From Halopiger djelfimassiliensis (GTDB lineage: Archaea; Halobacteriota; Halobacteria; Halobacteriales; Natrialbaceae), in assembly GCF_000455365.1 (NCBI RefSeq), contig NZ_HG315685.1, positions 582,461-646,460 of the forward strand: DNA of 64,000 nucleotides. The letters are read 5' to 3'. The notes beneath the pieces are model-generated. The model had not been told where the DNA came from, did not search any database, and worked only from the letters and a program-made list of their open reading frames with translations. Shown in pieces: positions 17,980 through 26,096 of the stretch; position 1 is the stretch's first letter; every line of letters begins with the position of its first letter. The position numbers and the translations under genes are program-made.

Positions 17980-18991
17980 ACCGCGTTCCGGGGCCGCCCT
18001 CGATCGGCCACCCCTTCGTGCGCCACGCTGGGGGTTCCGGCTCGTAGAACTGACAGGAGCCGGAACACTCCGCAGCGGTCGGCTGGCACTCCTTGACCCC
18101 GCAGTAAGGAAGTAGCTGTCCGTCCCGGTCGCGGAGGTGGAAGTACCGGCAGTCGGGGCGCATCGTGTCGACGAACGAACGCCAGCCCCGCTCGTAGGCC
18201 CGTTCGGCGATCACGAGCCGACGCTCGCGTTTCCACTCGGGATCGACGTACTCGAATCGGGCCGCGGAGCCGTCCCGGTCGCCGCCGCTCGGCCGCTCGA
18301 GGATGCGCGTCCCCGGTTCTGCGACCGCAAGCGTTCGGGGGTTCCAGACCACGTCGGCCGTCAGGCTCTCGGGATCGAACGCCAGCACGCCCGCCTCGAT
18401 CGGCAGGTCCTCGAAGAGGATCGGCTCGACCCGGTCGCCGGTTCGACGGGTCGCGACCCAGACCTCGTCGGCAAGCCCTATCGCAACGTCGAATTCGAGT
18501 TGCGGGCGGAGTCGGCGGGCCGCAGACCGGTCGAGGTCGGGTTTGTTCTCGATCGCGACGACGCGCTGGAGCCAGTCGGGATAGGTCCATTTCCGGCGGA
18601 TCTGGATGCGGTTCCCCGACTTGCGGGTCTCGAGGATGCCACGGTCGTCGGCCCGGTGAACGGCCTCGCGGACGTACCGCCACGGATAGCCGGGGTGAGG
18701 GAGGGCATCACGGTAGTAAGTCCATTCCCCGGGTGCGTTTCGGACGACGTGGAGGAGGTCGCTGTCGAGGCGTTGTGGACCGAACCGTGCTCGCTCGCGG
18801 AGCGCAGCGGGATCGCACTCGAGGACGATCGTGTCCCATCGCCGGCGTTCGGTTCCGAGTTGTCGGGCGACGACGATCGTGGGGTCGCCGTTATCGTCCG
18901 GAGCGACGCTCGTCGGCGCGGGCGGCCACTCCTGCTCGGCCCAGCGGCAGGCGCGCAACTCGAAGCCGAACTCGGCGGTGTAACCGGTCAC
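17927..18991 (-). CDS. DUF5787-like protein with possible PD-(D/E)XK core and Cys cluster
   Basis: 354 aa from a GTG at 18991 (VTGYTAEFGFELRACRWAEQ). The middle shows VVAIENKPDLDRSAARRLRP followed by FDVAIGLADEVWVATRR, which resembles an E-x-K nuclease core followed by a beta strand. The C-terminus has a cysteine cluster (YCGVKECQPTAAECSGSCQF), possibly metal-binding. I recall it as haloarchaeal DUF5787; nuclease activity is inference. The frame opens further upstream, but homology-like sequence starts at the GTG. Confidence 0.65.
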   Translation of the reverse strand: MTGYTAEFGFELRACRWAEQEWPPAPTSVAPDDNGDPTIVVARQLGTERRRWDTIVLECDPAALRERARFGPQRLDSDLLHVVRNAPGEWTYYRDALPHPGYPWRYVREAVHRADDRGILETRKSGNRIQIRRKWTYPDWLQRVVAIENKPDLDRSAARRLRPQLEFDVAIGLADEVWVATRRTGDRVEPILFEDLPIEAGVLAFDPESLTADVVWNPRTLAVAEPGTRILERPSGGDRDGSAARFEYVDPEWKRERRLVIAERAYERGWRSFVDTMRPDCRYFHLRDRDGQLLPYCGVKECQPTAAECSGSCQFYEPEPPAWRTKGWPIEGGPGTRFKTLLAERRRRRRPGLE

Positions 18992-19022
18992 GCGTTGTCT
19001 TGGCGGCCGGCGCGGAAAAACG

Positions 19023-19724
19023 CTACTCGATCGGTCGGTCGATCGCCGCACTGGTGGCGACACCGAGGACTCGACAGCTGACCAGCGCCGCGTAAAACGG
19101 GATCGCCGGAAGGGCGACGACGCCGACGACCGTTACGAGACAGCAAAGGGCCACGATCGGGACGGCGAGCGGAACGAGCTGCAACACCGTCACCGCGAGG
19201 ACGTACTCGCGGCACAGCACGATCGGCTCGAGCGCGGTCCGGTCGAACGCGGACCGGAGCGCTCCCGTTCGAGCGTACACCGTCAGTGCGGCAGGCAGAA
19301 CGGTGTACACCGCAAGGGTCACGGCGGCGAAGCCGAGCGCGAGCAGGCCGGCGACGAGCGCGGCAACGAGGCTGACTCCCCAGATCGCAACCCGCCCGTC
19401 GATAACGGTCGCCAGTCCGACGAGACCGTAGTAGCCGATGGGGACGAGCACGAGGGTCACAATCGCGCCGCCGACCAGCGGTGCGAGAAGGTACGCGAGG
19501 GTGATCGCAGTTCCCCCGGCACCAGCGGCGGCGAGCTCCCGCCATCCCTCGAACGGCGGTGGCGTGTCGTCCCCGTCCAGCGTCGTCTCGAGGACCCGAA
19601 GGAGGTAGCCGGCGAGGAACACGGCCGGAACGACCAGCACGGATCCGACAACGAGGAGGCTTCCGAGGACCGTTCGCTCGAGCCACGCTCCCCGGTTCGG
19701 GTACGACAGTACGTCTGCAAACAT
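19023..19724 (-). CDS. DUF4013 family membrane protein
   Basis: 233 aa, about six hydrophobic helices. The N-terminal MFADVLSYPNRGAWLERTVL is the usual opening of DUF4013 proteins, which decides the start at 19724. Contains GYLLRVLETTLDG and FEGWRELAAAG, the conserved region after helix one. Function unknown. Confidence 0.85.
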   Translation of the reverse strand: MFADVLSYPNRGAWLERTVLGSLLVVGSVLVVPAVFLAGYLLRVLETTLDGDDTPPPFEGWRELAAAGAGGTAITLAYLLAPLVGGAIVTLVLVPIGYYGLVGLATVIDGRVAIWGVSLVAALVAGLLALGFAAVTLAVYTVLPAALTVYARTGALRSAFDRTALEPIVLCREYVLAVTVLQLVPLAVPIVALCCLVTVVGVVALPAIPFYAALVSCRVLGVATSAAIDRPIE

Positions 19725-19801
19725 CGCGTCGTCCGCGAAAGGGGAACCACACCGCAAAAACGTTCGGGGAGCGGTCCACTATATATTCGAATACCAGTTA
19801 A

Positions 19802-19809
19802 TTTATCTA
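19802..19809 (+). promoter_or_regulatory. TATA box of the RDD gene
   Basis: TTTATCTA in an AT-rich stretch, about 29 nt upstream of the ATG at 19834; predicts a leaderless message. Confidence 0.55.
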
Positions 19810-19833
19810 TCCTGAGTAAAGCCGATTGATTGT

Positions 19834-20262
19834 ATGGAAAAGCATCCTGAACCACGGATGGGGACGAACGGTAACGTCATCGGTCAACGAATGCTGGCGT
19901 TTCTGATCGACAGCATTCTCCTGTCGCTACTGACTGCCGTCCCGTTCGGAATCGGATTTATGCTGGGGGAGTCGTTCGCACTACTGATGATGCTGGTCGC
20001 TTTGGTGATCTCGCTCGTCTATCTGCTCTTGCTCGAGGGGATCTACGGCTACACGCCCGGCAAGTACATGATGGGGCTGGTCGTCGTCAAGTCCGACGGC
20101 TCCAACTGTACGATCGGAGCGTCGATCCTGCGGAACCTGCTGCGGATCATCGACAACTTCCCGTTTGCCTACCTGCTGGGTATCGCATTGATGGTCATCA
20201 CCGATGACACTCAGCGGGTCGGTGACCTGGTTGCGGATACGGTCGTCGTCGAGCGACGCTAA
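19834..20262 (+). CDS. RDD family membrane protein
   Basis: 142 aa, three hydrophobic segments. The RDD motif region reads GQRMLAFLIDSILLSLL, followed by GIYGYTPGKYMMGLVVVKSD, typical of the family, and ITDDTQRVGDLVADTVVV at the C-terminus. Some RDD proteins are linked to ion transport, but no role can be assigned here. Confidence 0.85.
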   Translation: MEKHPEPRMGTNGNVIGQRMLAFLIDSILLSLLTAVPFGIGFMLGESFALLMMLVALVISLVYLLLLEGIYGYTPGKYMMGLVVVKSDGSNCTIGASILRNLLRIIDNFPFAYLLGIALMVITDDTQRVGDLVADTVVVERR

Positions 20263-20295
20263 CGCAGGCGACACCCGCCGCGCTCGCGGCGGTGA

Positions 20296-20727
20296 CTACT
20301 CTTCGTCCTCGCGTTCGTCGAGAAACTCGTGAGCGTCCTCGAGAATCTCTCGTGGACCGTCCTGTGTGACGGTGTTTACCGCCTGTTCGTAGTCGCGCCA
20401 CTGCAGGTCGCGATGTTCGTTTGAGAGCTCCGCGCTCGCTTCGAAGGATCTCGCGATAAAGAGGTGAACGGTCTTGTGGATGGTCTTGCCGTTCGCCTCG
20501 AAGACGTAGTCGTAGTCCTCGCGAAACCCGTCGATGAGCCGGAACTCCTCGATACCTGCCTCTTCCTTTACTTCGCGGATCGCCGTCTGTTGTAGCTCTT
20601 CATCTCCTTCGACACCGCCCTTGGGAAACTCCCAGTCGCCCGGGCGGCTCTTGAGTAGAAGATACTCGCGCCGGCCCCGCGTATCGCGGAAGAGGATCGC
20701 GCCTGCGCTCGTAGCTTCGACTGCCAT
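20296..20727 (-). CDS. Nudix hydrolase, bis(5'-nucleosyl)-tetraphosphatase-like
   Basis: 143 aa. Nudix box at 37-59 (GGVEGDEELQQTAIREVKEE plus AGI) is intact. WEFPKGGVE and the late HRDLQW block resemble diadenosine tetraphosphate hydrolases. The start at MAVEATSAGAILFRD is set by homology; the upstream in-frame extension is serine/arginine-rich and implausible. Confidence 0.88.
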   Translation of the reverse strand: MAVEATSAGAILFRDTRGRREYLLLKSRPGDWEFPKGGVEGDEELQQTAIREVKEEAGIEEFRLIDGFREDYDYVFEANGKTIHKTVHLFIARSFEASAELSNEHRDLQWRDYEQAVNTVTQDGPREILEDAHEFLDEREDEE

Positions 20728-20902
20728 TAACTGTGATAACAGGTGCGACGTTAAGAGAATATCGGACTGTTCGTCCAGCGTATACTGTTTCCCGTACCGA
20801 TTTACACGAAATCGTTCGCGACGCGGAGAAATACGTTCACTGCGGGGGACGGATCTCAGCAAGTTTTTACGCACCGACCGTTCACGTTCGCACGACACAA
20901 CT

Positions 20903-21238
20903 ATGACCTTCGTGACCCGGCTCACCCTCCAGAGCGGCGACAGAGCCGCGCTCGACGGTATCGTCGAAGACATCAAATCCACCGCGGAGCGCAAAGGCGC
21001 TGCGCTGAAAGGCCCCCACTCCCATCCCCCCGAAAAACTCTCGGTTCCCCAGCACCGCCGGCTTCACGGCGACGACGACCGCCGGTTTAGCTCGTGGGAG
21101 TATACGGTTTTCACCCGCGAACTCGAGATTCACGGCCACGACGACCTCGCCCGCAGGATCGCCGCGCGGGACTTCCCCGACTCCGTTCACGTCGAGGCCG
21201 AGGTCGAACAGATCCACGGCGCTGGCCGCGGGAACTGA
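20903..21238 (+). CDS. Ribosomal protein uS10-like paralog (uS10/mL48 family)
   Basis: 111 aa. MTFVTRLTLQSGDRAALDGI, DIKSTAERKGAALKGPHSHP and a following ELEIHGHDDLARRIAARDFP follow the S10 fold (two strands, helix, the HSHPPEKL loop in place of the classical GPIPLPT, and a C-terminal helix). It is not the genuine rpsJ, which in haloarchaea lies next to the elongation factor genes. Role unknown. Confidence 0.75.
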   Translation: MTFVTRLTLQSGDRAALDGIVEDIKSTAERKGAALKGPHSHPPEKLSVPQHRRLHGDDDRRFSSWEYTVFTRELEIHGHDDLARRIAARDFPDSVHVEAEVEQIHGAGRGN

Positions 21239-21351
21239 GGACGGCCGCTTTGGAGCGGGGACGTTCTTCCTATCGTTTCAGCGAAATAACGGTTCGTTGG
21301 CCGACAAAAGGACCGGATAACTACGCGCTGGATCGTCGTGGCCTCGACTCG

Positions 21352-21882
21352 ATGGCACGTGATCCAGATCGAACCCGAATGGCGCGGCGACGAATCGTCC
21401 AAGTACTCGGTGCAGGGGCCGTCCTCGGAACCGCCGGATCGCCGGCGGTCGCGGCCACTGACGGCGAACGGACGGACGACCGACGCGACGGGGCCGGACT
21501 GATAACCGTCGAAAGCGACGCGGACTTCGAGACGACCGTCGCCCGCGTCGAACCGGCCCTCGAGGAACGCGGCCTGCTGCTCGTGACGACCGTCGATCAC
21601 GCCGCAAACGCCGCGACGGTCGGGATGGATCTACCGCCGACGACGCTGTTTCTCTTCGGGAACCCCGAGGCCGGCACGCCGCTCATGCAGGCGAATCGAT
21701 CCATCGCGATCGATCTGCCCCAGAAACTGCTCGTCTGGGAGGCAGACGGGAACGTCTTCGTCACCTACAACGATCCGCGGTATCTGGCCCGTCGGCACGG
21801 CGTAGCGGGGAGGGACGAACTGCTAGCGAATATCGACGCCGCACTCGAGGACCTCGCGGTGGCCGTCGCTCGCGGCGAGTAG
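21352..21882 (+). CDS. Exported DUF302 domain protein
   Basis: 176 aa. The N-terminus has a Tat-like stretch (MARRRIVQVLGAGAVLGTAG) with a second possible ATG at 21379. The DUF302 domain follows: LITVESDADFETTVARVEPA, LVTTVDHAANAATVGMDLPP, TTLFLFGNPEAGTPLMQA, and KLLVWEADGNVFVTYNDPRY. DUF302 proteins are small alpha/beta proteins without a settled biochemical role. Haloarchaeal secretion commonly uses Tat. Confidence 0.82.
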   Translation: MARDPDRTRMARRRIVQVLGAGAVLGTAGSPAVAATDGERTDDRRDGAGLITVESDADFETTVARVEPALEERGLLLVTTVDHAANAATVGMDLPPTTLFLFGNPEAGTPLMQANRSIAIDLPQKLLVWEADGNVFVTYNDPRYLARRHGVAGRDELLANIDAALEDLAVAVARGE

Positions 21883-21976
21883 AGACGGAGATCCCCTGTA
21901 AAAGACAGGTACCCCGTCGGCGAGCCGCCCTGTCTCGAGGTGGGGCACTTTTTACGACTCCCGACAAGGTCGACGT

Positions 21977-23254
21977 ATGAGTACGCGAGATCTCGTTTCG
22001 CTTCGTCGCGATTTGCACCGCAAACCCGAACCCGCCTGGCGCGAGTTCTACACGACCGCCCGGATCGTCGAGGAACTCGAGTCCCGCCTCGGCGATACCC
22101 TCGACGAACTCCACGTCGGTCCGGACGCGATCGCGAGCGAGCACCGTATGGCGGTCCCCGACGAAACGGAGTTGACACGCTGGTACGAACAGGCCCGTGA
22201 GACCGACGTGGACGAGGGTATCCTCGAGCAACTCGAGGGCGGATACACCGGTGCCGTCGCCGTCCTCGAGCGGGGCGACGGCCCGACGGTCGGCTTGCGG
22301 GTCGACATCGACGGCCTGCCCCGTGAGGAGGCGGACGATCCCGATCACGTCCCCGCGGCGGAGGGGTTTCGCTCGGAACACGAGGGCGCGATGCACGGCT
22401 GTGGTCACGACGCCCACGCGACGATCGGAATCGGCGTCCTCGAGGCGGTCGCCGACAGCGATTTCGAGGGGACGTTGAAGGTGTTCTTCCAGCCCGCCGA
22501 GGAGGTCGTCGGCGGCGGTAAGTCGATGGCAAAGAGCGACCACCTCGCGGACGTCGAGTACCTGCTTGCGGTCCATATCGGGCTGGATCACCCCACCGGC
22601 GAGATCGTCGCCGGGATCGACGGCTTCCTCGCGGTGTCCCATCTCGAGGCCACGTTTACGGGCGAGCCGGCCCACGCCGGCGGCCATCCCGAGCAGGGCC
22701 GCAACGCCGTGCAGGCGATGGCGACGGCGGTCCAGAACCTGTATAGCATTCCCCGGCACAACGACGGCAAGACGCGGGTCAACGCGGGCGTCGTCGAGGG
22801 CGGCAGCGCCGCGAACGTCGTTCCGGAACAGGCCCGCATCGTCGCCGAAGTCCGGGGCGAGACGACCGCCCTGATGGAGTACATGGTCGCGAAAGCCGAG
22901 CGCGTCCTCGAGTCCGCCGCCGACATGCACGAGTGCGACCTCGAGATCGAAACCGGAGCGGAGGCCCCGAGCGCGACGAGCGACGCCGCACTCGTCTCGA
23001 CGGTTGCCGACGTCGCGGAATCGGTCCCGGGAGTCGAACGGGTCCTCGAGCGCGACGAACTCGGCGGCAGCGAGGACGCGACGTATCTGATGCACGAGGT
23101 CCAGCAAAACGGCGGGACGGCGTGTTACGTCTGTGTCGGAACCGATCATCCGGGCGGCCACCACACCGCGACGTTCGACGTCGACGAGGCAAGCCTCGGA
23201 CACGGCGTCGACGTGCTCGCCGGGACGATCGAACGAATCGCCCGCGACGGATAG
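21977..23254 (+). CDS. M20 family amidohydrolase (AbgA/IAA-amino acid hydrolase-like)
   Basis: 425 aa. RRDLHRKPEPAWREFYTTAR, RVDIDGLPREE, MHGCGHDAHATIGIG (Cys/His metal ligands), FFQPAEEVVGGGKSM and GGHHTATFDVDE are the ordered blocks of the M20D amidohydrolases. The insertion GPDAIASEHRMAVPDETELT resembles p-aminobenzoyl-glutamate hydrolase subunits. Hydrolyses an N-acyl or N-aminobenzoyl amino acid; exact substrate unknown. A T-rich box stands about 25 nt before the ATG. Confidence 0.85.
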   Translation: MSTRDLVSLRRDLHRKPEPAWREFYTTARIVEELESRLGDTLDELHVGPDAIASEHRMAVPDETELTRWYEQARETDVDEGILEQLEGGYTGAVAVLERGDGPTVGLRVDIDGLPREEADDPDHVPAAEGFRSEHEGAMHGCGHDAHATIGIGVLEAVADSDFEGTLKVFFQPAEEVVGGGKSMAKSDHLADVEYLLAVHIGLDHPTGEIVAGIDGFLAVSHLEATFTGEPAHAGGHPEQGRNAVQAMATAVQNLYSIPRHNDGKTRVNAGVVEGGSAANVVPEQARIVAEVRGETTALMEYMVAKAERVLESAADMHECDLEIETGAEAPSATSDAALVSTVADVAESVPGVERVLERDELGGSEDATYLMHEVQQNGGTACYVCVGTDHPGGHHTATFDVDEASLGHGVDVLAGTIERIARDG

Positions 23255-23374
23255 CTGCTCCGTCGATCCGAAATAGCCTTGGGAATCCTGACGGGACGAA
23301 TAGCTGACAGTGCACCGTTCCAGATCGGATGACGGACCGCCGGTACGAACCGCCGCGTTCGAGGTGGAGCCTCG

Positions 23375-24611
23375 ATGAACCGGTCGATGCGGCTCAGGCT
23401 CGGCCTCTGGGTCCGGATGGCCGTCGCCAGCGTTCTCGCCGGGTTCGGACAACTCGTCGTTTTCGCGTTCGAATTCGTCACCGTAGCAGGCATGGCGTTG
23501 TTCTTCTTGGTACCACTCGAGGCGTGGCTCGCGGTCCTGTTCGTCATCTCGCTGTTGCTCACCGGGCTGTTCGGCTGCTGGCTCGTCGTCGCAGGGGTGT
23601 TTCGGCGGTGCTATCCCGCACGGACGATCTCGGATCGCATCGCCCACGACGGCGTCGCCGACGCGGTCGAAACGGTCGGCAAGACGCTGTTGGCCGCGGA
23701 AGTTCTCACCAACTGGCAGCGTCCCCTCGCTTTGCTCGTTGGAGTAGCCGTCGGGACGTTCATCGGATTCGGCCTCGCGGAGTCGATCGCGTGGCGCGCT
23801 CTCGTCGATCCGTTGGTCGCGGCAGCCGCCGTCGGCGTCCTCGTCGCGCTCGCACACCTCGCGTGGATCTGCTACACCGAGTGGACCGAGGAGGCCGCTG
23901 CGCTCCGTGAACTCGAGGAGGCTGTCCGCATCATCGAACGGCCGGACGCCGACGACAAGCGGCGGCGCGAAGCCATGCAGCGTCGCATCGATCGTCTCGC
24001 GAGACAGGCGGACGTCCCCTCGCCGACGGTCCGTCTCGGGACGTCGCCGACGCCGACGGCCGCGACGGTGGGGTATCGACCCGCGAATTCGACGGTCGTC
24101 GTCTCGAAGGGGCTGCTCGAGACCGTCGACGACCGCGAACTCGACGCCGTCCTCGCTCACGAACTCGCCCACCTCAACAATCGGGACGCAGCCGTGGTGA
24201 CGGCACTGTCGATACCAGCGGCACACGCGAACGCGCTGATCGAGCGCTACGACCGCCCACCCGGCCGTGGCTCTCCCGTCCGGCCTGATCATCGTACTCG
24301 TCCGCTGGTGTGTTGCGGTCGTCGCCCGCTATCGGGAGTACGTCGCGGACCGAGGAGCGGTCGCGATCACCGGGGATCCCGCGGCGCTGGCCGGTGCCCT
24401 CGAGACGCTCGATACCGAACTCGAGCGCCGCCCGTCGGCCGATCTGCGAGAACACCGATCTACGGCGGCGTTCTCGATCGTCCCGCCGCCGTGGGAGAAA
24501 CACCGGTTCTTCGATCGAACCCGGCGGTTCGTCTCGCGGACGCTGTTCGGCACGCATCCCCCGACCGAGAGACGGATCGAGCGGCTCCGGTTCGCGGGAG
24601 CCGACGGCTGA
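23375..24611 (+). pseudogene. HtpX-like M48 metalloprotease, frameshifted
   Basis: The 5' part (23375 to about 24262, frame 2) encodes four hydrophobic segments and VLAHELAHLNNRDAAVV with the HELAH zinc site. The 3' part (about 24267-24611, frame 3) encodes LIIVLVRWCVAVVARYREYV, ADRGAVAITGDPAALAGALE and FGTHPPTERRIERLRF. Together they make one HtpX-type protease, but a +1 shift near 24262 separates the HELAH from the downstream zinc ligand. The frame-2 ORF runs on into arginine-rich antisense sequence. The inter-motif distance is a little shorter than in the intact HtpX at 11332. A base-call error is possible; otherwise it is an inactivated paralog. Confidence 0.75.
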
Positions 24612-24614
24612 CGG

Positions 24615-26024
24615 CTAGTATTTCGGGTCGGCCCCGGTCGTCTCGTAGATTTCCTCCATCAGGTCGTCGCGGCGTCGTTGCCAGTGCTCGAGCCCGGCGG
24701 GATGGGAGGGATACGCCTCGTACAACTCGAGCAGTTCGTCGGCGCGGCGCTTGGTCCGGAAGAGGTTCAGGATCGTCTCCCAGTGGCCGTAGCTCTTGTA
24801 GAGGCTCTCGAGGGCGAGTTTCGGGCCGATGCTCGTGCTGCCGGAGTACAGCGCCTCGGCGAGTTTTTCGCCGGGCATCGCGGCCAGCAGCCCCATCAGG
24901 TCGTCGACGTCGACGGCCGTCGAGAGGATGTTGTAGACGTCGAGCGCGGCGTAGCGCGCGCCGAAGTGGTCCATCACGCGCTCGTTGTACTCCCAGAGGG
25001 CCTTCTCGCCGTAGTCGCCGGCCGCGATGGCCTCGACGATCGCCTCGGCGGCGTACTTGCCGGCGTACGCGGCTCCGGCGATCCCACCCCCGGTCGTCGG
25101 GTTGACGTGGCCAGCGGCGTCGCCGACGGCCACGTATCCGGGGTGGACGGCGGAGTCGTACGGTCGCCGCGTCGGGAGCGCCGCGCCGAGCTTGTCGTCG
25201 ACCTCGGCCCCGTCGAACTCCGGCCGACGCTCGAGGTCGCGTTTGAGGTCGTCGACGAGTTGCATCGGCTCTTCGGTCATCTGGAAGCCGAGTCCGGCGT
25301 TGATCTCCGTGTCGGTCCGCGGGAAGTACCAGAGGTAGCCAGCGGCGCGCTCGGTCGGCTTGAACACCAGCGCGTCCGACCAGTCAACGGGGTCGTCGAC
25401 GCGGACGATCTCGCGGTAGGCCGAACAGAAGTGGGTGTAGTTGACGTTCGTGTCGAACGTCGACTCCGCGAAGTCGACGTTGTCCTGCAGGATCGACAGC
25501 GATCCGGCGGCGTCGACGACGAACTCGGCGTCGTACGTCCGCGACTCGCCGTCGTGGATCGCCTCGACGCCGGTCACCCGCCCCGTCCCGTCTTCCTGGC
25601 ACACGTTCGTGACGACGGTGTCGTAGTGGATCTCCGCACCGGCGTCTTCGGCTCCGTCGATGATCCGGCGGCCGTACTCCCAGCGGTCGATGACCGCGAG
25701 TTCGCCGGGGATCGGGATCTCGAGGACGGTGTCCTCCTGTGGGATCTCGAAGCGGCCGTGGTCCACGCCGGTGTTCGTGAACGCGGGCTCGATCCGTGAC
25801 TTGGGAATCGACTCGGGGAAGGCGTCGGCCCCTTTCAGCGCGTCCCCGCAGGCGATGTGTCCGGCCTCCGACTCGGACTTTCGCTCGAGAACGACGACGT
25901 CGTACCCTTCGCGCGCGACGGTCGCTGCGGCGTAACAACCCGCAGTTCCGGCACCGACGACGACCACGTCCGGCGATCGAGTTTCGGTCGTCGCGGCGGC
26001 GGCCGACTGTTCCTGCGTACTCAT
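24615..26024 (-). CDS. Geranylgeranyl reductase family flavoprotein
   Basis: 469 aa FAD enzyme that saturates isoprenoid chains of archaeal lipids or menaquinone. FAD-binding VVVVGAGTAGCYAAATVARE near residue 20, HIACGDALKGADAFPE, and VGDAAGHVNPTTGGGIAGAA (second nucleotide motif). The N-terminus MSTQEQSAAAATTETRS is a normal extension. Monocistronic. Its stop lies 4 nt from the end of the frameshifted protease gene. Confidence 0.9.
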   Translation of the reverse strand: MSTQEQSAAAATTETRSPDVVVVGAGTAGCYAAATVAREGYDVVVLERKSESEAGHIACGDALKGADAFPESIPKSRIEPAFTNTGVDHGRFEIPQEDTVLEIPIPGELAVIDRWEYGRRIIDGAEDAGAEIHYDTVVTNVCQEDGTGRVTGVEAIHDGESRTYDAEFVVDAAGSLSILQDNVDFAESTFDTNVNYTHFCSAYREIVRVDDPVDWSDALVFKPTERAAGYLWYFPRTDTEINAGLGFQMTEEPMQLVDDLKRDLERRPEFDGAEVDDKLGAALPTRRPYDSAVHPGYVAVGDAAGHVNPTTGGGIAGAAYAGKYAAEAIVEAIAAGDYGEKALWEYNERVMDHFGARYAALDVYNILSTAVDVDDLMGLLAAMPGEKLAEALYSGSTSIGPKLALESLYKSYGHWETILNLFRTKRRADELLELYEAYPSHPAGLEHWQRRRDDLMEEIYETTGADPKY

Positions 26025-26096
26025 ACCAACACTGTCTATACCCCGGTAAGAAAACGTTTTATGGTCGATCCGTCGCCGCAGGGAGGCCACAATCCC

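Noticed and set aside
21761-24292. 843-codon open frame on the minus strand
   Set aside because: Antisense to the DUF302, M20 and M48 genes; no family-like motif, and the GC-rich codon pattern of the sense genes explains the open frame.
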